DNA of 64,000 bases. Source: Coenobita brevimanus. Its lineage: Eukaryota; Arthropoda; Malacostraca; Decapoda; Coenobitidae. The stretch covers positions 28,285,480 through 28,349,479 of the forward strand of contig CM064632.1 of NCBI GenBank assembly GCA_032717465.1, read 5' to 3'. Below the pieces are notes generated by a model. The model saw nothing but the letters and a program-made list of their open reading frames with translations, made no database searches and was not told the DNA's origin. The position numbers and the translations under genes were made by a program. Positions 33,665 through 46,384 of the stretch are shown here, in pieces. Position 1 is the stretch's first letter, and every line of letters starts with the position of its first letter.

Positions 33665-34066
33665 TTTGTCTAGAGGTATGTGAAATATAATACTAGAGTT
33701 TTACCAATCACGACAGTTCACCACATATCAATTAACACTTCACTACGACCACACTGAATCTTTTATGTTATTATTACTATCTCCAGGGGATTTTATTCTA
33801 CTGCCGAGAGAATTTTAAAACTAAAGATTTTAACCACAGACTTTATATAATCCCTTTCGTTACTAGGGATTTACGTATACTGCATGAGTGTCGATTACTC
33901 AAATATATACATGGAACTGACAAGAGATCGAACTGGCTGGATGAATGTTGTGAGGAGAAGTGCATGATCAGGGATTTGGAACCCCTTTTTAACGTGGCAG
34001 CGACCGGGTTGACTCTAGTACTTACGTTTATGTGAAGCTACAGAACATGGTGAATGTTTTTGGCGT

Positions 34067-34213
34067 ATCCGATAGAGCCAGGATGCCGGGGGCCTGAATG
34101 ATAAGTGAATGGAAGTGTGGCCCATTGGACTGGGCAAATTTGGGCTGCCTGGACATTCCTACTCCTCACCCTGCCCTACGGTGGGAAAGGAGATCCAGAT
34201 GATGATGATGATG

Positions 34214-34265
<52 letters not shown>
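34067..34265 (+). repeat. SINE-like repeat with (GAT)n and (AT)n tail
   Basis: The body GGCGTATCCGATAGAGCCAG ... GGACTGGGCAAATTTGGGCT ... CACCCTGCCCTACGGTGGG, then AGATCCA(GAT)n at about 34196-34214 and (AT)n to 34265. The simple-repeat tail after a fixed body suggests a retroposon, as for S2. Second copy at 40367-40563. Confidence 0.5.
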
Positions 34266-34267
<2 letters not shown>

Positions 34268-34487
34268 AAATACGGACATGTATTCATACACACAAACAGA
34301 TGAATAAATAAAAGGTAAATAAAAAACAAAAAGAAAATGACGTCAGCGTAAGAAAGAGCTTAACCCCTTCAATCTGAGCACCTCTTGGTGGACGATTTGC
34401 CTATTTTTCCCGGGTAACCCATAAACAAGCAAATACCGCAAAGACTGGAAGGTTAAGACACGATCTCTATTCTTCCTTACAACTGTG

Positions 34488-34710
34488 TCCGTATTCACGT
34501 CTCGCGAAACCTCCCTAACACCGATTTCTATGCGATTTATTTTGCTTGCATTACACCTTGCTATCCTCTTCTGTGTTATTTAGATCATTCTAATATTACC
34601 ATACTTTTCATAAATAACATACAAAGTTATATTAACCGGCCATATCCAAAAATGGATCGCTAAACAAAAGATGTTAGGGGGCCTCCTTAAGTGACGAGAA
34701 GACAGGCCCT
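34488..34710. mobile_element. Palindromic MITE, family M2
   Basis: GTCCGTATTCACGTCTCGCG, CCTCCCTAACACCGATTTCT then ATGCGATTTATTTTGC at the left; GATGTTAGGGGGCCTCCTTA then AGTGACGAGAAGACAGGCCC at the right. The centre ATCCTCTTCTGTGTTATTTA is also found in other copies, inverted. Confidence 0.78.
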
Positions 34711-34739
34711 GGAGAGACTACTTCTATTATAGCAGCAGC

Positions 34740-34741
<2 letters not shown>

Positions 34742-34822
<81 letters not shown>
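34742..34822 (+). repeat. (GT)n microsatellite
   Basis: About 80 bases of TG. Second copy at 41034-41110. Confidence 0.98.
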
Positions 34823-34824
<2 letters not shown>

Positions 34825-34828
34825 TTGG

Positions 34829-35330
34829 GGAAGCCGAAACTACACATTCAAATCGCACCAAAATTGGCACAAGAATCGCAAAAAAATCGCTGATGTGAAA
34901 AACTTGGTCCCATCACGATTGAAAAACTTTTACTATATTTAATGAGCGGTCAAATTAAGACCAATAAACGCCGCTCTCGGCGCCCGGTCGTTTGCCTTGG
35001 CGGAGTGGTTAATATCTCGGACTTGCGTGCGGACAACTTGGGTTCCATTCCCGAAGCAAGGTGAGGGCGCCTTCTTCGGTATGGAGGCGTCCTGGTGCAT
35101 CAAAATTGACAAGAAAATCGCAGAAATTCCCTGATGTCGAAAAACTTGGTCCCGTCTTGATTGATGATTTTTTTATTAGAGTTCAGAGCGATCAAAGTTT
35201 GGTTCGGAAAACAGTTCATCCGGTACCGGGAGTTTTAGAAATCAAGTCCACTCGGGCCCGAAGGCCCCACGAGCACATGTGTATACCCATTTTACTCTGG
35301 CCAACTATACTCTCTTCATTTTAAATTGGT
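34829..35330 (+). repeat. SINE-like repeat with duplicated module and tRNA-like core
   Basis: Two related modules, one at 34857-34935 (CACCAAAATTGGCACAAGAA ... AAAACTTGGTCCCATCACGA) and one at 35097-35170 (CATCAAAATTGACAAGAAAA ... AAAACTTGGTCCCGTCTTGA), flank a tRNA-like stretch at 34994-35061. Modules sit about 240 bp apart. Second copy at 41115-41610. Confidence 0.65.
34994..35061 (+). ncRNA. tRNA-like sequence (Pol III A and B boxes), SINE head
   Basis: A-box-like TGGCGGAGTGG at 34998-35008 and B-box-like GGTTCCATTCC at 35041-35051, spaced as in tRNAs. CCTTG (34995-34999) can pair with CAAGG (35057-35061) as a partial acceptor stem. The anticodon and T stems do not fold well, so this is a degenerate tRNA-derived SINE promoter, not a tRNA gene. 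Second copy at 41279-41346. Confidence 0.55.
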
Positions 35331-35460
35331 AAAAAAAACACTTGTATCATCTTCAATACCCAGTTGTCACATTAAAACTAAAGTATAGTGCTAATCACGA
35401 AGAAGTGCTACAGAAAGGATGTAAGAAGAAAGTAATACGTAACTGAACGAAGTACAAGAT

Positions 35461-35560
35461 NNNNNNNNNNNNNNNNNNNNNNNNNNNNNNNNNNNNNNNN
35501 NNNNNNNNNNNNNNNNNNNNNNNNNNNNNNNNNNNNNNNNNNNNNNNNNNNNNNNNNNNN
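35461..35560. other. Assembly gap of exactly 100 N
   Basis: One hundred undetermined bases, a common placeholder for a scaffold gap of unknown size. Confidence 0.99.
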
Positions 35561-36605
35561 TATATAATATTACTTATAATCTGCAAATAAAAGAAATAAG
35601 CATAAGGAAAAGCAAATAAAATAATATAGTACATAAAGTATAATATAAAGTATTGTATATGTAGTATATGTATATAGTATATCTATAATATATAATGTAA
35701 ATAATATATATAATATATAATAACATAAGATACATAACATAAAAACAGTCATGCACATATATTTCCAAAAAAGGATTGTCACACTCCTAAATTAGTTATA
35801 CTTGTAGAGCATATACGCTGAGTCCTAAATGAGTTAGACCTGCACAGCATACGATGTTAGTCTGATGGACTAAAAACGCAAATAAATCCCACAATGGGGA
35901 AAACAAGAGGGAGCACACTAACTTCACACAACAGTGCTCTAGGCAAACACTTCACATACCTGGACTGCATGGCCAGCATCTTCAAAGGAAGACAAGGTAC
36001 CACATGTTAAACAAAAACCAAATCCGGAAAGGGGGAAACGTATACCAATAAAGGGTTAAACTCAACCAAGTCCATCAGTAAATCATGCCATTCTCAGCTC
36101 TGAACAGTCAAATCATGACCCATTCATCCCACAGACCCCTTGTTGCTGGTCCATTTTTCTTCTTTACTCCAATACTCAACCTCGTCCAGGGCAGCTGTAA
36201 ATAAGCTTCTTCCCCACATGGCTAGTACAGTCCGCAGTAAAGTTGGCCTCTATGGCATTTCCTACCACCGTGCTTAGTGCAAGGGTGCTCATGTGTTCAC
36301 AAGCGTATTTCCCTCATTAGTGACCTAGTGTTCCAGTGTCTTTCACATTAGCCCAGTTTATTTCTGTTTTCAGCCAGGCTTGTGTGACTTCTCAGTTTCT
36401 TTCTCAGTTAGCAAGTTGGCGTTAGTTCTCTTTGATGGGGATTTGTTGCAGCCGCTCAAGAGTAGGATCGTGATGCAAGCAGGATACTCCTAGACTGCTT
36501 CTGAGTTTTAGCAGCTGAAATGGAAGAAACAGGGCTTAATGATGAATGCCTATTGAATACACAGGGATCAGGAACAAGAGGAACAAAGTCAGTCCTCCCC
36601 TAGAG

Positions 36606-36685
36606 CAGGGGTGGTGGTGAACCTTTATCCTATTAAGGGCCATTAGGATATTTTTTAACATCATTTGCGGGCCATACAAACATCA

Positions 36686-36732
<47 letters not shown>

Positions 36733-36847
36733 GTTCATGAGTTTATGAAATTGCATTTTATGGAATTGCCTCGTGGGCCTGATCAAATGGTCTTGAGGGT
36801 CTTATACGCCTGGGAGGTCAAGACGTTCCCTCACGTTCTGACCTCTA
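36606..36847. mobile_element. hAT-type MITE, copy within block 2
   Basis: Counterpart of 30440-30665, flanked by CCCTAGAG on both sides. Its ends carry extra bases (AGGGGTGGTGGTGAACC; GTTCCCTCACGTTCTGACCT), so the inverted repeat is broken here though perfect in copy 1. Confidence 0.85.
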
Positions 36848-37077
36848 CCCTAGAGTATGACGCACGTAACCACCAAGCTTTTGATCCAGGATACCAATTA
36901 CATGCAATGCTGGTCGAATAGGGACATGGGGTAAACAAACTCTGTCTAACAGTTTGATTTGGTAATGTTTAGTTTTAGCTTGTAGCTGCAATGCCAATTA
37001 ACGGCAAAACGGGCAAAAAGAAAAAAAAACTATTCCTGCCATCCCGCTATTGCGAATGCTGTAGGATATAATGTTCC

Positions 37078-37265
37078 AGCAATCCAATCCATGCTTAGGT
37101 AAGAAAAATACACAGCAACTCCGTTTAGCTGTGAAATGTATCCAGCTATTCCGTTTAGTTAGGAAAAATATCCAGCAATACCTTTTAGCTAAGAAAATAA
37201 CCGGCAATTTCTTTTTTAGCTATGAAAGTTATCCGGCAATTCCCTTTTAGCTTTAGTGAAATATG
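37078..37265 (+). repeat. 30-bp minisatellite, copy within block 2
   Basis: Counterpart of 30868-31049 with scattered insertions that destroy the exact 30-bp period. Confidence 0.88.
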
Positions 37266-38399
37266 TTAATAGCTGAACGTAAACCCAATGGACTGCAGGC
37301 TAAATTTTCCCTCCTCCAGCAGTCCACCATCCCCCTTTCTGAGAGGATTCAGAGGAAAGTGAGGGGGCGTTTGTAAGCACCTAGGCATTGGAGATGCCCG
37401 GCTATAGTGTTGTACCAGCATGGAAAGACGTGCAGACAGACGTACAAAAATATTCCCAAAGCTTGACGAATAGATGGCGGAAAAAATTGAACCATCTGAA
37501 ACAACACACTAGCGGAGACAGGGATTTTCACAGAATTTCTCCAGAGCTGTAGATTTCACCTCAAAAGGAACTGGGAAGCGAGTTGTTTCTTTGACTCTCT
37601 CTCTCCATCACCAAAAATTCTAACAGTCTAAAGTGGTTAACAGGAAGAGTCAGAAGAGTAAATGTCAAGCATCGTAACTAAAGCAAGTGATCATTACTTC
37701 ACTGTTACTCATGTGCCAAGTGTATTTTTATCAGGCTTACATCAGGAGTATTGATCAGGCTAGGAAATTTCAAACCAGATAATTGGGTTAAGGTAAGCCA
37801 CCCTGTATGGCTCACTTTCAATTGAATAAGAATCTCATCATGTTGGCTGGAACTGAGTAATTTAAAAATTGTAATGGCCATGAGAGGCTGAAGAGAAAAT
37901 TTCTCTCTCTCTCTCTCTCTCTCTCTTATCACTGTACAAAAGATAATGTCTCAAGAATGGTCCTGCTTTCTGTCATCATCAACATCTCAAAAAAAAGTTT
38001 TGTGTTTTTGTCATTAATATAAAAAATTAAAACGTTTCATAAACATAAGTAGCACATCCTGAATCATATCTCAAAATTGTTATGGAGATTTCCTAACACC
38101 TCTTCCTTCGCGACTGATTCTGCACATTCACAGAGGTGTTCACATATTCTGTGTTATGATGCAGACCGACCCTGATATTAACACCACCTAAATAACAAAA
38201 CAATGGAGTGCTGAGGTGTACTAGGCAAACTAAATCGCATACGGGAAAAGGCACAAGGATACCTCATATATGCGTGACCTTAGATACGACCTCCTCTACC
38301 ATGGCCCGTGTTAATTCTAATCATACTCATTTATTTCTTTTAATGGTCTGAATTTACTGACTTTCCACGATCGTCCACCTCCAGTCTTTTTTTCCTGGT

Positions 38400-38409
38400 C
38401 TCTCTCTCT

Positions 38410-38478
<69 letters not shown>

Positions 38479-38480
38479 AC
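38400..38480 (+). repeat. (TC)n(AC)n microsatellite
   Basis: Counterpart of 32145-32218. Confidence 0.96.
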
Positions 38481-39864
38481 CTACACAGTAAGTTTCACTG
38501 ACAGTAAAGCTTTTATACTGCATATGTAGCATTATATTTTCAGTGCATTTCTGAACCCAATGAACACTTTCTTATATGTTATCAGGTGATGTTTAATCGT
38601 TTCCATGTTCATATGACTACACACCTGGCCATCAACTGGAGCTGAAAGAGCTTAGAGATTACAGGTCAGAAAAAAAAAACTCCGAAAACCATTCTGATTA
38701 CAATACTTTAATGACATTTCTGTTCCTATTCAGCAACGGAACCTCTTTTCCCTCCTGCTAGTTTCATTACCACTCTTTCAATACATATTTGCAGTATTCA
38801 TTAACATCACTATTCCACCAATGCAGCTGTCCAGTATTTCCTGAGCTTCAGCAGTTCATTTTCCCTCTCCCTCCCTGTTTTTTCCAGTCTTCCGTAATGA
38901 GTTTCGGCAGCCATTAATCCATTCCCTCACCTGGGCCATATTAGCGGTGTCATGTCCATTAACCGTATTGTCGAGGTGGCAATTTCACAGGGACTTCCCG
39001 GTGCTGGTCGTGTCACATTTTCTTGTGTCGGCTCCACATTTCGCGTCCAACTGGCTTTACTTTCTCGGCTACGACCGTACTGCACATAGCCAGTTTAAGG
39101 ACTTCTCTTAGAATTGTATTACATACAGCCTTCAGGGGGCCTACGCATGAGGCTAATGGTAACAGTATTATCACTTCTGGTTCCTGTGACTAACTCAGCT
39201 GCATAAAATGGTCTGACGATAGATGGACACGAATATCGAGTTGTCCCGACCAGCGTGCAGAGGTTAGAGGCAACAATACTTCAAAATCTCAAGTACTTTT
39301 ATTCATTCACAGATGGATAAAATGCGGTAGTGATCCGGCGCATGCCCAGTAAAACCCTACACTGATCGAGCATATCAACATTTGCCAGGGAACCTAGATG
39401 GCCACTCTCTCTGTGGAGAAAGGTCCTCCTAAGTTCCCATTTTACCCCACTGAAACTATGAGCTCTCCTTGGGCCCATTTCCCCTCATGTGGATACATTC
39501 TCCATGGACCTATTCCTACCGTGGGGATCAATTTTGCCACTACCAGCTATCCCACCAATCTGTCCATCCATCAGTCTCGCTGCAGCTAATAATGATAGGG
39601 TTGTAGAACTTAAAAAAAAAAAAAAAAAAAAAAGTAATTAGCTGCCATGTTTCCACTCATGCTGACTTGATTATATCTGACCTTTGAGTCCTAATCTTGG
39701 CCATCAGGGGCGCCACTTTAGCAACTGTGGTGGCACACAATTAAATTCCTCGTATACGGTACATGCAGTAACACCAACGTAGAGCATTTTTCCAGTTATA
39801 GATACATCCCCCTCGATTTTCCACAGCGGACAGACAGATAGACACACACGCAGACAAACATTCT

Positions 39865-39965
<101 letters not shown>

Positions 39966-40366
39966 TTTGTCTAGAGGTATGTGAAATATAATACTAGAGT
40001 TTTACCAATCACGACAGTTCACCACATATCAATTAACACTTCACTACGACCACACTGAATCTTTTATGTTATTATTACTATCTCCAGGGGATTTTATTCT
40101 ACTGCCGAGAGAATTTTAAAACTAAAGATTTTAACCACAGACTTTATATAATCCCTTTCGTTACTAGGGATTTACGTATACTGCATGAGTGTCGATTACT
40201 CAAATATATACATGGAACTGACAAGAGATCGAACTGGCTGGATGAATGTTGTGAGGAGAAGTGCATGATCAGGGATTTGGAACCCCTTTTAACGTGGCAG
40301 CGACCGGGTTGACTCTAGTACTTACGTTTATGTGAAGCTACAGAACATGGTGAATGTTTTTGGCGT

Positions 40367-40511
40367 ATCCGATAGAGCCAGGATGCCGGGGGCCTGAATG
40401 ATAAGTGAATGGAAGTGTGGCCCATTGGACTGGGCAAATTTGGGCTGCCTGGACATTCCTACTCTCACCCTGCCCTACGGTGGAAAGGAGATCCAGATGA
40501 TGATGATGATG

Positions 40512-40563
<52 letters not shown>
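40367..40563 (+). repeat. SINE-like repeat with (GAT)n(AT)n tail
   Basis: Counterpart of 34067-34265. Confidence 0.5.
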
Positions 40564-40564
<1 letters not shown>

Positions 40565-40780
40565 CAAAATACGGACATGTATTCATACACACAAACAGAT
40601 GAATAAATAAAAGGTAAATAAAAACAAAAAGAAAACGTCAGCGTAAGAAAGTGCTTTACCTCATCAACCTGAGGAGCTCTTAGAGGACGATCTGCCTATT
40701 TTTCCCGGTTAACCCCAAAACAGCAAATATCGCCAAGACTGGAAGGTTAAGACACGATCTCCAGTCTCCCTTACAACTGA

Positions 40781-41002
40781 GTCCGTATTCTCGTCTTAAG
40801 AAAGCTTCCTAATACCTACTTCTAAGCGATTTACTTTGTTTGGATTACATTGCTATCCTCTTCTGTGTTATTTAGATCAGTCTAATACTGTATTACAATA
40901 CTCTTCATAAATAACACACAGTTATATTAACCGGTCATATCCAAAAAAGAATCGCTAAACAAAAGATGTTAGGGCTCCTTAAGTGACGAGAAGACAGGCC
41001 CT
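40781..41002. mobile_element. Palindromic MITE, family M2
   Basis: Counterpart of 34488-34710. Here the left arm (GTCCGTATTCTCGTCTTAAG then AAAGCTTCCTAATACC) is closer to the family consensus than in copy 1. Confidence 0.78.
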
Positions 41003-41031
41003 GGAGAGACTACTTCTATTATAGCAGCAGC

Positions 41032-41033
<2 letters not shown>

Positions 41034-41110
<77 letters not shown>
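41034..41110 (+). repeat. (GT)n microsatellite
   Basis: Counterpart of 34742-34822. Confidence 0.98.
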
Positions 41111-41112
<2 letters not shown>

Positions 41113-41278
41113 TTGGGAAGCCGAAACTACACATTCAAATCGCACCAAAATTGGCACAAGAATCGCAAAAAAATCGCTGATGTGAAAAACTTGGTCCCAT
41201 CACGATTGAAAAACTTTTACTATATTTAATGAGCGGTCAAATTAAGACCAATAAACGCCGCTCGGCGCCCGGTCGTTT

Positions 41279-41346
41279 GCCTTGGCGGAGTGGTTAATAT
41301 CTCTGACTTGCGTGCGGACAACTTGGGTTCCATTCCCGAAGCAAGG
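41279..41346 (+). ncRNA. tRNA-like SINE head, copy within block 2
   Basis: Counterpart of 34994-35061, with A box at 41283-41293 and B box at 41326-41336. Confidence 0.55.
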
Positions 41347-41649
41347 TGAGGGCGCCTTCTTCGGTATGGAGGCGTCCTGGTGCATCAAAATTGTCAAGAA
41401 AATCGCAGAAATTCCCTGATGTCGAAAAACTTGGTCCCGTCTTGATTGATGATTTTTTTATTAGAGTTCAGAGCGATCAAAGTTTGGTTCGGAAAACAGT
41501 TCATCCGGTACCGGGAGTTTTAGAAATCAAGTCCACTCGGGCCCGAAGGCCCCACGAGCACATGTGTATACCCATTTTACTCTGGCCAACTATACTCTCT
41601 TCATTTTAAATTGGTAAAAAAAACACTTGTATCATCTTCAATACCCAGT

Positions 41650-41790
41650 TGTCACATTAAAACTAAAGTATAGTGCTAATCACGAAGAAGTGCTACAGAA
41701 AGGATGTATAGCTGTAGCACTTTTTTTTTTTTACGACTGAGCTACTTCAACAGGACGAAAATCTGGGCCAAGTTAAGGTGAAAAAGTATA
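41650..41790. mobile_element. Palindromic MITE, family M1, left end decayed
   Basis: CACGAAGAAGTGCTACAGAA, then AGGATGTA, ACGACTGAGCTACTTC, and the right end GACGAAAATCTGGGCCAAGT then TAAGGTGAAAAAGTATA. The left inverted end is barely recognisable (TCACATTAAAACTAAAGTAT). The block duplication ends inside this element. Confidence 0.7.
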
Positions 41791-41879
41791 CTCGTTTTTA
41801 CACAATGGGAAAATGTACAGAGGTCTGAGGGTTAACGGAATGAGTGTTGTTAATAAGTATTAAATGAACGGAACGTACG

Positions 41880-42365
41880 GCGAGAGAATGGGGAAGGAGT
41901 GAGAATGAGTTGAGAGAAAAAGGGAGAGAGTTTGGGAAATGAGAGAAAGCAGAGTGAGAAAGAGGAAGAGACAGAGGGGGGGGAAAGAGTGACAAAGAGA
42001 AAGAAAAGAGTGAGAGATGAAGAGGGAAAGAAAGAGAAGGAGTCAGACAGAGGGGGAAGAGTGGGAAAGGAGAGAACAAAAAACAAACGGAAGAAAAAAA
42101 AAGAAGCAAGCGAAAAAGAAAAGAACAAATGAGAACAAAAGAGTGAGAAACAAGAATGAGAGAAAAAGGAGAAATAACAAATAGTGCCAAAAAGAAATGC
42201 CGAGCAAAACACAAGATTTCGAAAGAGGAGTTGCGACTGGATAGAATGAAAGGGCAAGTGAAACAGAATATGAGACTAAGAAAAAGAAGAAATACTAAAA
42301 GCAGAGGAATGAGAAAGATTAAAAAAAAAAAAAAAAAAAACAATAAAGAGAAGAAAACGAGGCGA
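41880..42365 (+). repeat. Polypurine tract (AGAGAAAG-type) with poly(A)
   Basis: About 480 bases of A/G-rich DNA; poly(A) at 42320-42340. The Lys/Arg/Glu or Ser/Phe frames are compositional. Confidence 0.85.
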
Positions 42366-42426
42366 GAGTAAACTAACAAGCATGGCAAAACTGGGCAGCT
42401 CCACTACACAGGAGACTCTGTGAATA

Positions 42427-42651
42427 GACTCCTATTCTCAGCGGCAAAAGGAGCTCCCGAACATCTCTCCCTTACCGATTTACTATTGGATGTGGCTGGC
42501 TAATATCGTCTTGTACGTTAGTTATGTAGTGAATGGTGATATTAGAATGACTTAAGTAACACAGAATAAGGCAGTAAGGTGTAATACGCAAAATAAATAC
42601 GTTAGTAAGTGTTGTTAGGGAGCCTCATTAACTGCCGAAAATACGGGTCCT
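42427..42651. mobile_element. Palindromic MITE, family M2
   Basis: Left CTCCTATTCTCAGCGGCAAA, AGGAGCTCCCGAACATCTCT; right GTGTTGTTAGGGAGCCTCAT then TAACTGCCGAAAATACGGG. The centre TTATGTAGTGAATGGTGATA closely follows the 6431 copy. Confidence 0.78.
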
Positions 42652-42894
42652 AGAAACTCACAGCAAACGAAAATACTATACTGCACTTGTCCCAAAAACG
42701 TTCTCTTAAAAATACCGTAGTAAGCCCTAAGTGTTCTTCTCCAATGTTTTCTCTTCGCATTAATTCTTCTACCATCCTGGAGAAAGGCTGGGACCAGTCC
42801 CAGGGAGCTGTGGAATGGGAGGCAATGAAGTATATGAGAAAAGATTGGGAAGGAAAAAGAATGAAGAGAACAAAATGCAAACTAAGCAAAACGG

Positions 42895-42897
<3 letters not shown>

Positions 42898-42938
<41 letters not shown>
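42898..42938 (+). repeat. (GA)n microsatellite
   Basis: An uninterrupted GA run. Confidence 0.97.
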
Positions 42939-42942
<4 letters not shown>

Positions 42943-42997
42943 CCTCATGGACAACATCCGGTTCAAGGGCCTTATCCCACTCGAGCACCAGGACCCT

Positions 42998-43090
42998 AAT
43001 TGGTTACACGGTTACCACCCAACGTAATGACTGGTTTCCTGGGTTACAAGAAAATATATGGCTTGACATTCAGTGCAGAGTCACTGGAAG
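42998..43090 (+). repeat. Dispersed ~80-bp repeat (with 19880 and 57228)
   Basis: ATTGGTTACACGGTTACCAC, CCAACGTAATGACTGGTTTC then CTGGGTTACAAGAAAATATA and TGGCTTGACATTCAGTG. The same order is seen at 19880-19985 and, inverted, at 57228-57320. Confidence 0.6.
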
Positions 43091-43194
43091 GTAGTTACAC
43101 CATCGAGTGAGTGAACGGTGAGCGGCCCTGCCTACAACTTACAAAATAATAAAGGTAACAGCAACCTCATCATCAGCATCGTCATCAGTATTAG

Positions 43195-43375
43195 CAACAA
43201 CAACAAAAACAACAACAATAATAATAATAATAATAATAACAATGATGATAAACATAAACATAAATATACTACTACTACTACTACTAATACTACTACTACT
43301 ACTACTAATAATAATAATAATAATAATAATAATATTAATAACAACAACAGTAATAATAATGTTAAAAAAATATCG
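43195..43375 (+). repeat. (AAC)n/(AAT)n/(ACT)n trinucleotide array
   Basis: Consecutive blocks of AAC, AAT (43218-43240), ACT (43266-43308), AAT (43308-43335) and AAC. Confidence 0.95.
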
Positions 43376-43379
43376 TAAA

Positions 43380-44155
43380 CCATCATCAAAATAATAACAA
43401 TACTAAGGAATGTTGTTTTAAAACCTGACTATCAATATAAAACACTATAAAACACAATGGAAAAGTGGAAATATAATAATGTCAAGAGTAGTATTACATT
43501 ACATAAGGCAAGCAAAATATAGTACAAGTGCAAACAGTAACAATAATATGGCATAACTGTAATGTGTATACTGTCTCAAGGCCAGGAATGAGATGGCTTG
43601 TTTCCAGACTGACAGAAGAAGGTCTAACTAATTTCCAATAGTTAGGCAGCACAAAGACCAAGTTTAGGCTCTTCATAAAGCTAACGAGGCAGGTCTTTGG
43701 CGCCACTAATTAGGGCGGGAGGACGCTGCTGGTTGCCTGGGATCCCGTGTTTTTCCAGGATCTCAAGCTTTAGCACAGAAATGAGGAGGAAAATACGACT
43801 CCCAAGTGAACCACACGACTGATTAAGTGGGAACGTATGACCAGATGTAATGTCGGAAGGTGATAAATATAGGAGGGTTATTTATATGACGGGCAAGACC
43901 CATTTTCCTGCCTCATACACTCATAATGAAGCGAAACGGAGAACAGGAATGCACGTGTACTCGGAAAAAGAATGTAGGGAAAGCCTGATGGTGAGTTTAA
44001 CTAAAACTATAGAGATTCCGGTATTTTGTTTTCATAATGGCTGCCATAACCACTTCATCTCGACTGTGTACTTTTTACGTTCTTGGTGCGGCCAGAGATT
44101 ATTGTATTCGGTTTAGGGAATAACCTTAACAGAGGAAGAAATTGGTGAAGGCTGA
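43380..44155. other. No gene seen
   Basis: Mixed AT-rich sequence. The frames (for example 43494-43706 minus and 43850-44116 plus) show no family resemblance I recognise. Confidence 0.45.
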
Positions 44156-44157
44156 GT

Positions 44158-44385
44158 GTAATTCCCCCAGTCAGAAACGTAATCCCTCCAATTAGAAATG
44201 TAGTCCAATTAGAAATGTAAGAACTCGTTACAAATGTAATCCCTCCAGTTAGAAATGCAATTCCTCTACTTGGAAATTTAATCCCTTGAGTTAGAAATGT
44301 AATACCCAGTTAAAATGTAGCTCCTCCAGCTAGATGTGTAGTCCCTCCAGTCTAATCCCTCCAGTTAGATCTCTCCAGGTAGAAC
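44158..44385 (+). repeat. ~22-24-bp diverged minisatellite
   Basis: About ten units of the form GTAATCCCTCCAGTTAGAAAT with substitutions and indels (ATTCCCCCAGTCAGAAACGT at the start, TCCCTCCAGTTAGATCTC at the end). Continuous in one orientation. Confidence 0.88.
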
Positions 44386-44749
44386 AGTGTATTATATATT
44401 GAATATAATCGTCTGGATATAAGAAAATATTTGAAAATAGGTCATCGTGTTGGAAGGACTAATGAAGGATTTATCTAACTACACTATTGTCAATTCGAAG
44501 CTGAAAATAATCGTCCAGAGAAAGTAATCTGATACAAAGGGTGATTTACTACTCTGAGGCAGCAGTATAAAGTAAATAAATCCCCTACTAATGTCAGGAT
44601 TTATGATTTTCTGTACTCACAAAATTCTTTCAAAATTCAGTCTGTCAGTCATATACTGCATTTCAGAACCTCTCTTGACATCTGAATTAAAAACATATAT
44701 ATCCTCAAAATGCTGCTCTTCCTCCGCGCGGCTCAGAAAAGTCATCCCT

Positions 44750-44974
44750 TGCGTATTCTCGTTGCCTGGGGAGGCTCCCTTGCACCTTTTCCTCAGCGAC
44801 TGATTTTAGGATAGGACTGGTTACTATCACAATTTATATCTTATTTATGCTGAGTATGGAGGCATTTTAATGATTTCTATGACACAGAAGAGAACAATAA
44901 GGAGTAATAAGGAAAATAAATCGCTTAGAAAGAGGTGCTAGGGAGTTTCCTTAACCTATGAGAATACAGGTCTT
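44750..44974. mobile_element. Palindromic MITE, family M2
   Basis: Left GCGTATTCTCGTTGCCTGGG, GAGGCTCCCTTGCACCTTTT then CCTCAGCGACTG; right AAATCGCTTAGAAAGAGGTG, CTAGGGAGTTTCCTTAACCT then ATGAGAATACAGG. Complete copy. Confidence 0.8.
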
Positions 44975-45240
44975 GGTCAACTGCAATGCTTCAATGAACA
45001 TGCCGTATCTGATTACTGAATGTATATTTTCAATTCACCTGATTTATTAATTTGTTTACTTATTTTAGCTAACAGGTTAACATAAGGAAATAAGCTTCGC
45101 ATACTTCACTGGCTAAAAGAAAACATTATACAGGAGAATAAAGCCACCCCAGTGGAGAGGTTGCACTGAAAACTTGCTAGTTTGGGAGACAGAATTCAGT
45201 TGAGTTTGGATTTATGCCTTGAGTGAGTTATGATTTAATT

Positions 45241-45437
45241 TATGCTTACAGTTATGTTTAGAGTTAAGCTTCGAGTTATGTTTGAAGTTAAGCTCCGAGT
45301 TATGCTTAGAGCTATGCTTAGAGTTATGTTTAGAGTTATGCTTAAAGCTATGTCTAGATTTATGCTTTAAGTTATGTTTAGAGTTATGCTTAGAGTTATG
45401 TTCAGAGTTATGCTAACAGTTATGTTTAGTTATGCTG
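45241..45437 (+). repeat. 12-bp minisatellite GTTATG(C/T)TTAGA
   Basis: About 16 units, mostly alternating GTTATGCTTAGA and GTTATGTTTAGA, with variants such as GTTAAGCTCCGA. Flanks are gradually less similar, as expected for an old array. Confidence 0.92.
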
Positions 45438-45955
45438 CTTTCAAGAATTGGTGTAAAACTGCCTAATTTGTAATGAAGTGAAGAACGTAACAAATTTCAC
45501 ACAAATAAGTTTCTTAAAAACGGTAAATAACGAAATAACTCTTTGGATTTAGAACAGTGATTCATGCAATATCAGAACATGTAGTTGGACTGAAGGGGCT
45601 AATGAAGGCTGTATCTAACCCTTCACTTCCGAAAGCCAATCAAAAGAAATGTAAAATCGTCTAGTCAGTACGTATGAGAAAAAAAAAAAAATTTAAAAGA
45701 GTTTGATGGAATATTGAGGTACTTTCTCAGTGCCCTCCCCTCCTGGCTTTTTCAATTTCTATAACAACTCACTATTTTAGTTAATTTCCTCTGTATCTGG
45801 ACACGTTACACCTTCTACTCTTGCTAACTCGCCAAGAAATAAATATACAAAGTTTTACCAACTTTCTGATCCCGTCTAAATCCGGTACCGTCCTTTTTCT
45901 CTTAACTTTTTGCATCATTACTTAGACTACGCGGCAAATTTACTCAAATGCATCT
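45438..45955. other. No gene seen
   Basis: Ordinary AT-rich sequence with a short poly(A) at 45679-45693. Confidence 0.45.
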
Positions 45956-46084
45956 TATACTGAGGGTCTGCTGGGGCTGCACCTACCCCCCCCCTCTAGT
46001 TTTAAAAATCTATCCTAAAACAAGAAGCGGTGCCAAGGAACAGCAAACCCATCCCCGGCAGTCATTTTAGTGCCGAGGTATAAA

Positions 46085-46350
46085 TACAACAGGACATCTA
46101 GTTAAAGACGTCGCATATCAAATTTGGAGTAAATCGGGTGAAAATTGACGATTTTATGCCTATTTGAAATTTTAGGCCTGACCCACCTGACATTGACCCC
46201 CCTATCGCAAACTGGGGGCTGAGCCCCCTGACGTAATGAGGCATGTTATAGAATGCAGATTTGAAAGATTCGCCTTTAGGTTTTGGTTTCAAGTCGATAT
46301 GACGAAGTTAAAAGGAGTTATGACGAAAATACGATTTTTACCCGTCCCCT

Positions 46351-46384
<34 letters not shown>

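Noticed and set aside
34994..35061. Functional tRNA gene
   Set aside because: A and B boxes are present, but the acceptor, anticodon and T stems do not fold, and it sits inside a SINE-like repeat.
35461..35560. Open frame running through the gap (35395-35634 minus)
   Set aside because: It consists largely of undetermined residues from 100 N and has no meaning.
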